Source: an uncultured bacterium
GTDB lineage: Bacteria > Cyanobacteriota > Vampirovibrionia > Gastranaerophilales > Gastranaerophilaceae
Reading direction: 5' to 3'
Assembly: GCA_902783835.1 (NCBI GenBank)
Contig: CACZSN010000007.1
Location: forward strand, 1-64,000
Length of the DNA: 64,000 nt
The notes under the pieces were generated by a model. It worked only from the letters and a program-made list of their open reading frames with translations, was not told the DNA's origin and did no database searches. This document shows, piece by piece, positions 9,039 through 17,870 of this stretch (positions are counted from its first letter, which is position 1; every line of letters begins with the position of its first letter). The translations under genes were made by a program, and so were the position numbers.

Positions 9039-10155
9039 TTAATTTCTCCATAAAAGCGATTTTATTTTGAACAGGTTTTTCTTTCGGACGGCCCAAGTCT
9101 GCTCTTGCTCCGCAATTTACCTTAATTTCAAGTAACGAAGGACTTTCTGCTGTTAAAAATTCAGGCATTATATTTTTTAAATCATCAAGTTTTTCTACGG
9201 AAAAAGCATTTTTGTATCCGCAAGAAATTGCTAAATCCTTAAAATTTACTACATTTGCGGATGTTTTTTGTGCTCCGACCGAGTCGTGTGCTTCGTTGTT
9301 AAATAGTACGTGTTTAAAATTTTGTGGGGATTGCTCCGCAATAACCGGAATTGCTCCCATATGCATAAGAAAGGCTCCGTCTCCGTCGAAACAAAATACT
9401 GCTTTGTCAGGCTTCTCAAGGGCAATTCCGAGGGCAATCGAACTTGCGTGCCCCATTGAACCCACGGTCAGAAAATCCGCATTATGCGGCTGTCCTGATT
9501 TTTCGCGAATTTCATATAATTCTCTTGAAATCTGTCCGGTTGTTGAAACAATTACGGATTTTTCATCAACAAAATTCATAACAGTTGAAATTGCCGTTTC
9601 GCGTGACATTTCAAACTTATTTGGTGATTTTTGCTTTTCGTATTTTTCAAATGTTCCTTTTTTTATAACGAAAACATACGGCTTGAGTGTTTTTTGCATA
9701 TAGTCGAAAGCTTTTAAAATTTCGATTTCAGCAGATTTTTCATCATCCGATAAAACAGAATGTTCGATTTTGCAGGCATCGAAAATATCATCCGTAACCT
9801 TGCCCTGCTTGATATGTTGCGGTTCATCTTTTTTGTCTGGCTCACCTCTCCATCCGACAAAAATTAACAAAGGCACATTGTAAACTTCTTCATCCGCCAA
9901 TGACAGCAAGGGATTTATAGTATTTCCGCTGCCTGAATTTTGCATATAAACAAGAGCCGGATTTGATGTTGCAAGGTAATGGCCAACCGCCAAAGCTATT
10001 GCATTTCCTTCATTTGCGGTAATAATATTTTTTTTCTTGTCGAAATTTTCGGTAACGTATGCACAAAAATCTTTCAAAAGACTGTCAGGTACTCCGCAAA
10101 AAAAGTCGGTACCGTTATTTTTTAAAAGTTCGCATACAAATTTTGCCGAAATCAT
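9028..10155 (-). CDS. ppd: Phosphonopyruvate decarboxylase
   Basis: A 375-residue thiamine-diphosphate enzyme of the Ppd/AepY family that converts phosphonopyruvate to phosphonoacetaldehyde and CO2. This is the irreversible step that pulls PEP mutase forward. Visible hallmarks are the N-terminal CGVPDSLLKDFC, the cofactor-activating Glu49 (TANEGNA), a Gly-rich SGSGNTINPLLSL, and the ThDP/Mg motif running from GDGAFLMHMGAIP (~258) to NNEAHDS. Length is normal for the family. The ATG follows the PEP mutase stop directly, with GGAGG inside that gene, so translation is coupled. Confidence 0.92.
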   Translation of the reverse strand: MISAKFVCELLKNNGTDFFCGVPDSLLKDFCAYVTENFDKKKNIITANEGNAIALAVGHYLATSNPALVYMQNSGSGNTINPLLSLADEEVYNVPLLIFVGWRGEPDKKDEPQHIKQGKVTDDIFDACKIEHSVLSDDEKSAEIEILKAFDYMQKTLKPYVFVIKKGTFEKYEKQKSPNKFEMSRETAISTVMNFVDEKSVIVSTTGQISRELYEIREKSGQPHNADFLTVGSMGHASSIALGIALEKPDKAVFCFDGDGAFLMHMGAIPVIAEQSPQNFKHVLFNNEAHDSVGAQKTSANVVNFKDLAISCGYKNAFSVEKLDDLKNIMPEFLTAESPSLLEIKVNCGARADLGRPKEKPVQNKIAFMEKLNAN

Positions 10156-11451
10156 TTAGCCTCCGGGAATCAGTGTGATTATATCGTTTATGCTCATGCA
10201 AAATTCATTTGAAGCTTCGTAACTTCTGTGGTTTTCGAGGATTGATTTTGCGGTTTTAACCATTGAGGGATATGCCGCTCTGAGCAAGTGATTTGCATAG
10301 ATAACAATATTTACCTGATTTTCGATTAATTCTTCCTCGCTAACCTGACAATAGGAAGACGGAACAACCACAATCGGCTTACGATTTTCAAATTTATTAT
10401 ATTCTTTCAAAAATTCTTTAATTTCGTCAAAAGATTTTGAACGTGAATGAATCATAATTGCATCAGCACCTGCGGATATGTAAGCTTTTGCTCGTTCTAT
10501 CGCATCATTTTTTTCTAAAATCAAGCTTTCAATTCTTGCAATTATCATAAAATTGTCGGTAACTTGAGATTTTTTACCTGTTTTAATTTTTTCGCAAAAG
10601 TCTTCGATGGAATCTTGTTGTTGTTCAACTTCCGTACCGAAAAGAGAATTTTTCTTAAGACCGATTTTATCCTCAATAATTACTGCGGAAACACCTAATC
10701 TTTCGAGTGATTTTACGGTAAATGCAAAGTGTTCACACGGACCGCCGTTGTCAGCATCGTAAATTATCGGTTTTGTTGTAACGTCAAGAATATCGTTAAG
10801 TCCTTCGAGCCTTGAAACAGTGTCGAGATATCCGATATCCGGTTTTGCTTTTGCTGCTGATTGAGTTAAAGATGATATCCATATTGCATCAAATTCACGT
10901 TTTTTATTATCTTGTTTCACAAAACAATTTTCAACGATTAAACCGCTCAATCCGTTGTGTGCTTCTAAAACTTTAACAATCGGCATACTGTCAATCAAAC
11001 GTCTTAATCTTTTGCATCTGATTTCCGGGGTCGTTCCTATTTCTTTCAAAACAGCGTTTAATTGTGTAGACGAAATCCCTTTGGTATAGGGAATGTCGAT
11101 AACTTTTCCGCCCCATTGAGCAAGAGTATCCACAATTCTTTGTCTGACACTTGCCTGAACTCCGGTCTTCCAGTCATCACCGTGTAACACATAGTCCGGC
11201 TTGATTTTTAGTAAGTTGGGAACATAGTCCAAAGTTTCTTGAGGAATTACTTTTGAAACACCTTTGATATTTTCAATGACAATTTTTCTTTGTTCAAAAT
11301 CCATATACGGCAGACGTTTGTAGCTTGCAATCGCTTTATCCGTAAGCAATCCTACAATTATTTCGCCGCCGATTTTGCGAGCTTCGTTAATAATGTTTAA
11401 GTGCCCGGGATGAAGCAAATCAGCACTCATTCCAATATAAATAGTTGTCAT
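10156..11451 (-). CDS. pepM: Cytidylyltransferase-phosphoenolpyruvate mutase fusion
   Basis: A 431-residue, two-domain protein. Residues ~1-130 form a nucleotidyltransferase of the TagD/glycerol-phosphate cytidylyltransferase type (HPGH at 14-17, YTKGISST at ~122). The rest is PEP mutase of the isocitrate-lyase superfamily: DADNGG, the [10 protein letters not shown] loop corresponding to the mutase EDKxxxKxNS signature, and IARIESLI. It would both create the C-P bond (PEP to phosphonopyruvate) and activate the finished phosphonate with CTP. PntC-type enzymes of this kind are known to make CMP-2-aminoethylphosphonate; here the reductase gene suggests CMP-2-hydroxyethylphosphonate. It is the first gene of the operon. 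Confidence 0.92.
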   Translation of the reverse strand: MTTIYIGMSADLLHPGHLNIINEARKIGGEIIVGLLTDKAIASYKRLPYMDFEQRKIVIENIKGVSKVIPQETLDYVPNLLKIKPDYVLHGDDWKTGVQASVRQRIVDTLAQWGGKVIDIPYTKGISSTQLNAVLKEIGTTPEIRCKRLRRLIDSMPIVKVLEAHNGLSGLIVENCFVKQDNKKREFDAIWISSLTQSAAKAKPDIGYLDTVSRLEGLNDILDVTTKPIIYDADNGGPCEHFAFTVKSLERLGVSAVIIEDKIGLKKNSLFGTEVEQQQDSIEDFCEKIKTGKKSQVTDNFMIIARIESLILEKNDAIERAKAYISAGADAIMIHSRSKSFDEIKEFLKEYNKFENRKPIVVVPSSYCQVSEEELIENQVNIVIYANHLLRAAYPSMVKTAKSILENHRSYEASNEFCMSINDIITLIPGG

Positions 11452-11474
11452 AATAAATCCTCAATTATATGTGA

Positions 11475-11504
11475 ATTATACATCATTTGGGTAGATTTTC
11501 GCAA
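11475..11504 (-). promoter_or_regulatory. Probable promoter of the phosphonate operon
   Basis: On the minus strand TTGCGA (11504-11499) and TATAAT (11480-11475) are separated by 18 bases. The -10 box is perfect; the -35 matches 4 of 6. A start near 11468 would give a very short leader with TTGAGGA before the pepM ATG. It lies just past the nusA terminator, so the operon has its own promoter. Confidence 0.55.
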
Positions 11505-11522
11505 CATAATATTGATTTTGTC

Positions 11523-11550
11523 ATAAAAAAGCACCCTCAAGGGGTGCTTT
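11523..11550 (-). terminator. Intrinsic terminator of the rimP-nusA operon
   Basis: The inverted repeat AAAGCACCC/GGGTGCTTT (11528-11550) with a 5-base loop is followed on the minus strand by a run of six T. It lies just after the nusA stop and before the pepM promoter. Confidence 0.85.
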
Positions 11551-11571
11551 AGTATTTTTACATTTAAGAAA

Positions 11572-12807
11572 TTATTCTTCTGAAGAATTTTCTTCTTCGC
11601 CACCGTTGTTGAGTTCAGCAACATCTTCTTCATCAACACCGTATTCTTCTTGAGAAATTTCTTCTTGAATTTCGTCATCGATTTCGTCTTCAGCGGGTTC
11701 TTCATATTGTTGTTGTTCTTCTTCTTCGTAACCGCGGGAGTTATCCATTGCTTCTGCTTGTGAAACGCTCTTGATATCAATCTTCCAGCCTGTAAGTTTG
11801 TGAGCAAGTCTTACGTTTTGACCGCCGCGACCGATAGCGAGGCTTAATTGGTCATCAGGAACGATAACGAGTGCTTCTTTTGAATATTCATCATCAGCCA
11901 AAATATCCACTGAAACAACTCTTGCAGGTGACAAAGTGTTAACGATGTATTCAACGGGGTCATCTGAGTATCTGACGATATCAATTTTTTCGTTTTTAAG
12001 TTCACCGATGATTGTTTGAATACGGCTGCCGCGAGGTCCGATGCAAGCACCTACGCAATCAACTTCTGGGTCGTTGCTTGCAACAGCGATTTTTGTTCTG
12101 AAACCTGCTTCACGAGCGATTGACTTGATTTCAACAATGCCGTCTTCGATTTCGGGAACTTCGAGTTCGAAGAGTTCACGAACGATTTCAGCATGTGCGT
12201 GCGAAACGATGAGTTGTAATTGACGGGGAGTGTCTTTTACGTTCAAAACGAATACTCTGATTCTTGTGCCGGGTTTGTAGTATTCACCCGGGATTTGTTC
12301 TTTTTGCGGCATAACCGCTTCTGAGTTACCGATTGAAACAATAACATTTCTGCCTTCAACTCTTTGGATTGTACCTGTAATCAAAGTACCTTTCTTTTCC
12401 ATGAATTCATCAAGAACCATTTTTCTTTCCGCTTCACGAATTCTTTGTGTCAAAACTTGTTTTGCGGATTGAGCGGCAATTCTGCCGAAATCTTCAGGTG
12501 TTACATCGATTTTAACTTCATCTTCCAATTCAACATCGTCACCGAATTCTTTTGCATCTTCGAGAGAAATTTCAGTATCGGGATCTTCAACATTTTCAAC
12601 TACAACTTTGTTTCTGAAAACACCGATTTCGCAAGATTCTTCAACCAAAATTGCTTCAACGTTAGTTGCTTCTTTTGCTTTAATGTGTTTTTTATATGCA
12701 GTAACCATTGCATCACAAACTGATGAGATGATTACTTCTTTGCTGATACCTTTTGTTTGTTCGAGTTCTTCACAAACTTCAAAGAATGTTGAACCGATTT
12801 TAATCAT
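11572..12807 (-). CDS. nusA: Transcription termination/antitermination factor NusA
   Basis: 411 residues from the ATG at 12807. That start is chosen over an upstream in-frame ATG (12846) because TAGGAGAAA lies 4-12 bases before it and the upstream one would overlap rimP. It contains the N-terminal RNA-polymerase-binding domain (~1-120), an S1 domain (~125-195; GTITGT-like LITGTIQRVEGRNVIVS), and tandem KH domains (VGACIGPRGSRIQTI, LSLAIGRGGQNVRLA). The last ~65 residues are a Glu/Asp-rich tail, in place of the AR repeats found in E. coli. NusA binds RNA polymerase and nascent RNA to modulate pausing and termination. It forms an operon with rimP, as in many bacteria. Confidence 0.95.
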   Translation of the reverse strand: MIKIGSTFFEVCEELEQTKGISKEVIISSVCDAMVTAYKKHIKAKEATNVEAILVEESCEIGVFRNKVVVENVEDPDTEISLEDAKEFGDDVELEDEVKIDVTPEDFGRIAAQSAKQVLTQRIREAERKMVLDEFMEKKGTLITGTIQRVEGRNVIVSIGNSEAVMPQKEQIPGEYYKPGTRIRVFVLNVKDTPRQLQLIVSHAHAEIVRELFELEVPEIEDGIVEIKSIAREAGFRTKIAVASNDPEVDCVGACIGPRGSRIQTIIGELKNEKIDIVRYSDDPVEYIVNTLSPARVVSVDILADDEYSKEALVIVPDDQLSLAIGRGGQNVRLAHKLTGWKIDIKSVSQAEAMDNSRGYEEEEQQQYEEPAEDEIDDEIQEEISQEEYGVDEEDVAELNNGGEEENSSEE

Positions 12808-12817
12808 GTTATTTCTC

Positions 12818-13342
12818 CTATAAATCCGGCGAGTATAATCTCGCACTCACAATATTTGAGGTCGGTATTTGTACTTCTTTTTTACTTCCGTACAAAAAGA
12901 CCGTCACTCCTCGTACTTCATCATAATCGACAATTTTGCAAACAAATTGTTTTTCGTAAGTGTCGTCTATGCCGTTTTTAAGCTTAATTTGAATGTCTTT
13001 TCCGACAAATATCAAGTATTCTTTATCCGATTTGAGTTTTCTTTCAACTCCGGGAGAACTGATTTCAAGGTTGAACTTGAAGGGAATGAGTTCGTCCAAA
13101 AAGTCGCCCAAACTTCTCGACAAATTTTCGCAATCGTCAAGAGTAATATTTCTGTCTTTAGAATAAATATAAATTCTTAAAAACCAACGGTGATTTTCTT
13201 TTGAAAAATCAATTTCAACAGGGATTACACCAAATCTCATCGCTGTATTTTCAACAAGCGGAACAAGTTTGTCAACAATTTCTTTTTTGTTGAAATGTTC
13301 GTATTGCGGTTTTTCTTCTTGAGATTTTTTGTAATTTTTCAT
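12818..13342 (-). CDS. rimP: Ribosome maturation factor RimP
   Basis: 174 residues, normal for RimP, needed for 30S subunit maturation. Typical features are LVPLVENTAMRFGVIPVEID near the N-terminus, DDCENLSRSLGDFLDE, and LEISSPGVERKLKSDKEY. It lies 10 bases upstream of nusA in the conserved rimP-nusA arrangement. The first ~20 residues are a charged extension. A terminator separates it from the mini-RNase III gene, so transcription probably starts in the 150-base gap before it. Confidence 0.93.
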   Translation of the reverse strand: MKNYKKSQEEKPQYEHFNKKEIVDKLVPLVENTAMRFGVIPVEIDFSKENHRWFLRIYIYSKDRNITLDDCENLSRSLGDFLDELIPFKFNLEISSPGVERKLKSDKEYLIFVGKDIQIKLKNGIDDTYEKQFVCKIVDYDEVRGVTVFLYGSKKEVQIPTSNIVSARLYSPDL

Positions 13343-13401
13343 AGCAAAATTCCTGTCTGCTAAACATCCGTTACTCTTAAATCATAAAATCCGTTAAGAA
13401 T

Positions 13402-13426
13402 AAAAAAAGAAACGGCAAGCCGTTTC
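13402..13426 (-). terminator. Intrinsic terminator after the mini-RNase III gene
   Basis: The stem GAAACGGC/GCCGTTTC (13409-13426, loop AA) is followed on the minus strand by seven T. It insulates mrnC from rimP-nusA. Confidence 0.85.
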
Positions 13427-13491
13427 CTCTTTGGATATTCAAATAATAACACACACATTTTAAAAAGTAAAACAAATGTAACGAAAAATAA

Positions 13492-13857
13492 CTAATCAAT
13501 TGTTATGAATTTTTCGATTTTGCTCAAAAGCTCGTCAAGACGTGCTTTATCGTGCAAATAGCAATATCCGATTAAAACTTCGAATTCCGTTGCTGTTCTG
13601 TGTAAATTTCTGTTTATTCTTCTGACTGTCGAGGTTTTGATATTTCCTGCCCGCCTTATCAGATCAAGTTCTTCTTCCGTTAAAATATCTTTTAGTTTTT
13701 CCAAAAGTTCACTCTGAAAAGAAGCATTTACAAAAGAAACCGTTATTTCGTGTAATTTTTTGAGGTTTTCCGTCATAAAAATCGTGTGTTCGCGAACATA
13801 GAGTTCCCAATAAGCATCGCCGATATGTGCATAATTTTTAATATTTAGTACTTTCAT
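13492..13857 (-). CDS. mrnC: Mini-ribonuclease III
   Basis: A 121-residue RNase III catalytic domain without a dsRNA-binding domain, the hallmark of Mini-III. The conserved AHIGDAYWELYVREH (residues 10-24) carries the signature Asp, and ATEFEVLIGYCYL near the C-terminus carries the second acidic cluster. Mini-III matures 23S rRNA in Firmicutes and Cyanobacteria. It is divergent from the glycosyltransferase gene and ends before its own terminator. Confidence 0.88.
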   Translation of the reverse strand: MKVLNIKNYAHIGDAYWELYVREHTIFMTENLKKLHEITVSFVNASFQSELLEKLKDILTEEELDLIRRAGNIKTSTVRRINRNLHRTATEFEVLIGYCYLHDKARLDELLSKIEKFITID

Positions 13858-13907
13858 ATAATAATTATACTATAATAGAATAAAGTTATTAAGAGCATGG
13901 ATAAGTT

Positions 13908-15050
13908 ATGAGAATTTTAGTAATTACTGATTTGTACCCGATTGAAAACAGTGGCGAACCTCTCGTTATTAAAGAGTTTGCAAAGGCTTGGCAAGAAGAA
14001 GGTCATATAGTTGATGTTATCAGACCGAATTTTTTGCTCAATACGAAAATCAGACATAAAAAAATCTTTAAAAACGGTGTCTATTTTGAAGATAACATTA
14101 AAATCATGAACGTGAATTGTATTACTCCGTTCTTTTTTGATGTCAAAAAGAAACTTCCGAAAGATTTTGCAATCGGCAATTATAACTTAATCATCAGCCA
14201 CATGCCCTCAGGTGCGTTATTTGCGATGAAATTGCTCGGTAAATGTGCCGGAATTCCTTATGTCATCTCTGTTCACAACTCCGATATAACTGTTCTTACA
14301 AAACCTTTATACAAAAAATTCTTCGCTCCTGCTCTCAAAAAAGCATATAAACGAGCTGATGCCGTTGCGGCAAGAAGCAGCGTGCTTGCTGAAAAAATCA
14401 AAGAACTTTCACCCTATGCACAAAATAAAACATTTGTAGCGGCTTCCGGAATAAATAAAGATATTATCGACTCTATGGAAATTTTTGAGCATAAAGCTAA
14501 ATACAAAAATGAACCTTATGTCATTACGACTGTCGCAAAGCTCATTAAAAGAAAAAATGTTGATGTAATTCTTAAAGCACTCGCCATGTCTAATTTGAAA
14601 GATTATGTTTTCAAAATTATCGGCGACGGTGATGAAGCCGAAAATCTTAAAAACCTCGCAAAAGAACTCGATATCGATGACAAGGTCATTTTTACGGGAA
14701 ATATTCCCCACAATGAAGTTCTCGTCAATTTGACAAATTCTGATTTGTTTATTCTTGTAAGTGAGGGCGAAACATTCGGTATGGCTTATCTTGAAGCTGC
14801 CGCAAGAGCAAATATTGTCGTAGCTTCCAAAAATGACGGAATTGACGGTCTTATCAAAAACGGTGAAAACGGTTTCACTTGTGATGCCGATGCTGACACT
14901 CTGTCTATATTAATCGACAGAATTTATTCTATGCCAAGAGATGAAGTCAGAAGAATGCTCCTCAAAAGAAGATGCGAACTTCTTGAAAGTGACGACAAGG
15001 CTTTGAGCAAAAAATACCTCGATACAGCTTTGAAAATTATCGGTGTGTAA
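13908..15050 (+). CDS. GT4-family glycosyltransferase
   Basis: A 380-residue GT-B glycosyltransferase of family 4. The N-terminal domain starts MRILVITDLYPIENSGEPL; the C-terminal nucleotide-sugar domain has TVAKLIKRKNVDVILKAL, IIGDGDEAENL, VIFTGNIPHNEV and the ExFGxxxxE motif as EGETFGMAYLEAAA. It would transfer a sugar from a nucleotide donor to a lipid- or surface-linked acceptor; the acceptor cannot be told. It is divergent from mrnC with a TATAAT at 13871-13876, and no other glycan gene is adjacent. Confidence 0.85.
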   Translation: MRILVITDLYPIENSGEPLVIKEFAKAWQEEGHIVDVIRPNFLLNTKIRHKKIFKNGVYFEDNIKIMNVNCITPFFFDVKKKLPKDFAIGNYNLIISHMPSGALFAMKLLGKCAGIPYVISVHNSDITVLTKPLYKKFFAPALKKAYKRADAVAARSSVLAEKIKELSPYAQNKTFVAASGINKDIIDSMEIFEHKAKYKNEPYVITTVAKLIKRKNVDVILKALAMSNLKDYVFKIIGDGDEAENLKNLAKELDIDDKVIFTGNIPHNEVLVNLTNSDLFILVSEGETFGMAYLEAAARANIVVASKNDGIDGLIKNGENGFTCDADADTLSILIDRIYSMPRDEVRRMLLKRRCELLESDDKALSKKYLDTALKIIGV

Positions 15051-15157
15051 AATGTTAAATTTGTAAAAATTTACTCAAAAAAGTAGCAAAAAATATTTTG
15101 TTGATGTTATAAACTGAGTGTAAGAAATATAAAAAATGTAAGTTGAAAGGATTTAAA

Positions 15158-15556
15158 ATGAATGTAACTCCTGTTTCTAATTTGAATTTTAACGTTAATA
15201 CAGCTATCAATGCTCAACAACCGAAAGCAACAAATCCTTTCTTAATGAAAAATGACGTTGATACTTTTGAGTTTTCTGCCCCAAAAAATGAAGTTCCTTC
15301 TTCACCTATGGAAAATGCTAAAGAAAGATTAAAAGAAGGTTTTTCTAACGCTAATGAAACTTTCAGAGCTCATGTGACTCAAGGTTTTGAAACAGCAGCA
15401 AAAGATGCCGAAACTCTTACCGACCCGACTCAAGCTATGTCAGTGTCTCACGTTGCGGCTAACACCGCTTTCATCGGTCAAGCCATCGTAGGTACGGGTG
15501 CTGCTATCGCTGAAATTGCCAAAGGTATCGCTCAAGCTTTCAAAGCTTTGATATAA
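15158..15556 (+). CDS. Small Ser/Thr/Asn-rich protein, unknown function
   Basis: 132 residues from the ATG at 15158. That start is favoured over the TTG at 15143 because GAAAGGA lies 7-10 bases before the ATG. The N-terminal ~45 residues (MNVTPVSNLNFNVNTAINAQ) look disordered. Residues ~50-100 are a charged amphipathic helix (ENAKERLKEGFSNANETF), and the last ~35 are Ala/Gly/Ile-rich (TAFIGQAIVGTGAAIAEIAK), possibly a membrane-active or packing helix. I do not recognise the family. The stand-alone transcript ends in a clear terminator. Confidence 0.7.
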   Translation: MNVTPVSNLNFNVNTAINAQQPKATNPFLMKNDVDTFEFSAPKNEVPSSPMENAKERLKEGFSNANETFRAHVTQGFETAAKDAETLTDPTQAMSVSHVAANTAFIGQAIVGTGAAIAEIAKGIAQAFKALI

Positions 15557-15580
15557 TAATTTAGTTTTTGATTTGATTTT

Positions 15581-15614
15581 AAAACAGACTGTTTTTATAG
15601 TCTGTTTTTTTTAT
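15581..15614 (+). terminator. Intrinsic terminator
   Basis: AAAACAGACT (15581-15590) pairs with AGTCTGTTTT (15599-15608), followed by more T. It ends the small-protein transcript. Confidence 0.9.
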
Positions 15615-15967
15615 CTTAAATAAACAATTTTAAAAAAATTTCAAAAATTTAGTCGTAACAATCGTTCCGCTTAAAAATATCCCGTAAACTCAATAATAAC
15701 CATATAAGACACGAATAGTGCGATATTGAATTAAGAATTTTGTTTATAAAAATTTACAATTGTTTTTATAATTTATTTTTGTTACATATAGTGTTTTTCG
15801 TTGATATTACTTAATCTAACGTATATTTTTCAAAATTTGAAAATTTGGTTAATTTTAACTCTAAATATTAAGAACTGTAACAAAATATTTATTTAAAAAA
15901 TGGCGAAAAGGCAATAATTCTCATGCTTTTTCGTTATTTAAAGTATCAGACAATGAAGGACAAAAGC
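15615..15967. other. Intergenic leader region of the HNH gene
   Basis: About 350 bases without a gene, very AT-rich. It includes a 17-base palindrome, TTTTCAAA-A-TTTGAAAA (15827-15843), and several TATAAT-like boxes, for example near 15763-15770, but no clearly spaced -35/-10 pair that I would trust. It presumably holds the promoter and 5' leader of the following gene. Confidence 0.4.
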
Positions 15968-17191
15968 ATGCAATTAAATGCAATTTCAGCATCGACAGTT
16001 CAAAAACTTGATAATAAAATCAAATATGCAACGCAGACAATTGCACCAAAAACACCGTCAACAGAAGGATATGCTCCTGTAACAGCAAATTTATGGGGAG
16101 CAAAGACGGCAAATGTTAATTTCTCTTACGGTGCTTTTATTCCTGATTTTGGCGGTTCACGTCCGACTAACAACCCTGTAGGTTTTGATAAAATGGAAGC
16201 TGATACTCAATCAGGTTTCAGACTTAGTATGTTGGAACAACCTGTCATTTGTCCTGATTGCGGTAAACCGATTATGACGAAGCCGATTTTTGCGGCAATT
16301 AAGAGTGAATTGGATAATGCAAACGAAAATACTTATTTGGATGTAATTGAAAATCACGGTGAATTTTTATATCCTCAAGAAAGAAAAATTTTAAACAAAT
16401 TGGAAGCAGTTAAGGCCAAAAAGCCTGATATGAGCATTCGTGATATTGTTGCTCATGAACGTGAAAAACGTTTGGATAAACTTGAAAGACAACAATACAA
16501 AGTAATGGATAAAATCGGTGAATTTGCGGAAGATTTGCCTTATCCCGACCGTTCAAAAATCGATGGTTTGTTGACAACCACTTCAAACGTTATTTTCCAA
16601 AGACAAAACACATATGCATTCCAAAGAGGTAAATTTATTGAATTAGCATCACAATTAAATCTTAGTGATGAAAAAACAAAAGACCAACTTTTAAAAATAG
16701 CTGAAAAGTTACCGAGCTCAATGAACAGTGAAGATGCTTGGTATGTTAAATACGGCGGAGTTGACGGAAAGAAACAACCTTATACGTCCAGAACAATTGC
16801 GGAAAAATTGGTAGCTCCAACTTATACAAACACAGACCACGTACATCCTTGGAATTTGGGCGGCTATGATGCAACTTCAAACTTCTGGCTTATGCACGCA
16901 AGATGCAACATTATCAAAACTGATAAACCGTTTGTGGAATGGTTGAATGAAGATCGTGAAAACAGAGTTGAATATATTAAAGAATATTTGACTTCAACTC
17001 AAGAAGCTATTGATGCATCAAAAGATCCTAAAATGCATCCGAAATATGATTTATATGCAGCAAAAATTGCAAAAACGATTTATTATGAAACAAACGGTGA
17101 AGTAGATTTTACGGAAGACTTCCCGCTTCCTGAAGGATACGATGTTCCCCGTCCGACGGCAACAGGTAAAAATTCAGAAAAGAAAGCATAA
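15968..17191 (+). CDS. HNH-fold protein with a disordered N-terminus
   Basis: 407 residues from the ATG at 15968, which has GAAGGA seven bases upstream; further upstream in-frame ATGs at 15923 and 15953 are less well placed. Residues 1-75 are low complexity (MQLNAISASTVQKL, NVNFSYGAFIPDFGG). CPDCGKPIM (~95) is one zinc half-site. Around 290-320, DHVHPWNLGG...NFWLMHARCNIIKTDKPF fits an HNH motif (DH, then N, then a His/Cys pair). HNH domains are metal-dependent nucleases, but whether this one cuts DNA is unknown. It is not next to restriction or phage genes. Confidence 0.65.
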   Translation: MQLNAISASTVQKLDNKIKYATQTIAPKTPSTEGYAPVTANLWGAKTANVNFSYGAFIPDFGGSRPTNNPVGFDKMEADTQSGFRLSMLEQPVICPDCGKPIMTKPIFAAIKSELDNANENTYLDVIENHGEFLYPQERKILNKLEAVKAKKPDMSIRDIVAHEREKRLDKLERQQYKVMDKIGEFAEDLPYPDRSKIDGLLTTTSNVIFQRQNTYAFQRGKFIELASQLNLSDEKTKDQLLKIAEKLPSSMNSEDAWYVKYGGVDGKKQPYTSRTIAEKLVAPTYTNTDHVHPWNLGGYDATSNFWLMHARCNIIKTDKPFVEWLNEDRENRVEYIKEYLTSTQEAIDASKDPKMHPKYDLYAAKIAKTIYYETNGEVDFTEDFPLPEGYDVPRPTATGKNSEKKA

Positions 17192-17197
17192 TCGTTA

Positions 17198-17839
17198 ATG
17201 AAATATTTTTTTAAAGATAACAAAAAGCCGGACTTATGTCTGGTTTTTTGCGGATGGGGTACGGATGAAAGGCTGTATATACCTTTATTAAAGGATTTTG
17301 ACTATCTTTTATATTTTGCTTATGACAAAAATTTGAATTTTGAAATACCCGTGGATTTGGCAAAATATAAAAACGTATTTTTACTTTCTTATTCGGCAGG
17401 TGGCGGTATTGTTGCAATTTTGAAGGACAAATTACCCGAAATTAAAATGTCCGTTGCGGTAAATTCAACCGTAGAGCTTGTTGGGGAACACGGATTGAGC
17501 GAACGGGTTCTTGCTGACATAAATAATTTGAATATTAATAATTACGTGGATTTTCGCCGTAAATACATGGTTACTGATGAAAATGAATTAAATTTATTTT
17601 CCGAAAATCAGCCTCTTCGAACTTTTGAAAGTTGTTTTGAAGAATTGGAAGCAATTGAATTTTTTGCGGAAAAATACAAGGGTGCTTCGTACAATTTTGA
17701 CAGAGTTTATGCTTCAAAAGACGATCCATTGTTACCGATAGATAAACAAAAAGAATATTTCGGGGATAAAATCATCGAAATCGACGGTTCACATTTTCCG
17801 TTTTATAGGTATAATTCATTTAAAGATTTTTTTAATTGA
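17198..17839 (+). CDS. bioG: BioG-like (DUF452) alpha/beta-hydrolase, possible pimeloyl-ACP methyl ester esterase
   Basis: A 213-residue small hydrolase. VFCGWGTDERLY near the N-terminus matches the GWG motif of BioG. LLSYSAGGG (~69) is the nucleophile elbow, DDPLLP (~178) supplies the Asp, and GSHFPFYR the catalytic His. BioG removes the methyl ester from pimeloyl-ACP during biotin synthesis. No other biotin gene is nearby, so the role rests on family resemblance only. It starts 6 bases after the HNH gene without a clear SD. Confidence 0.6.
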   Translation: MKYFFKDNKKPDLCLVFCGWGTDERLYIPLLKDFDYLLYFAYDKNLNFEIPVDLAKYKNVFLLSYSAGGGIVAILKDKLPEIKMSVAVNSTVELVGEHGLSERVLADINNLNINNYVDFRRKYMVTDENELNLFSENQPLRTFESCFEELEAIEFFAEKYKGASYNFDRVYASKDDPLLPIDKQKEYFGDKIIEIDGSHFPFYRYNSFKDFFN

Positions 17840-17870
17840 CAATTATTATAAAATTTAAGAAAATAGACAT

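Noticed and set aside
11503-11511. TATGTTGC in the pepM promoter matching the left half of the 29980 palindrome
   Set aside because: The right half (CAACATA) is absent, so a single 8-base match in AT-rich DNA is not enough to claim shared regulation.
12808-12846. Longer NusA start (MRDYTRRIYRRNN)
   Set aside because: The extension lies over the end of rimP and the real ATG at 12807 has a well-placed TAGGAG.
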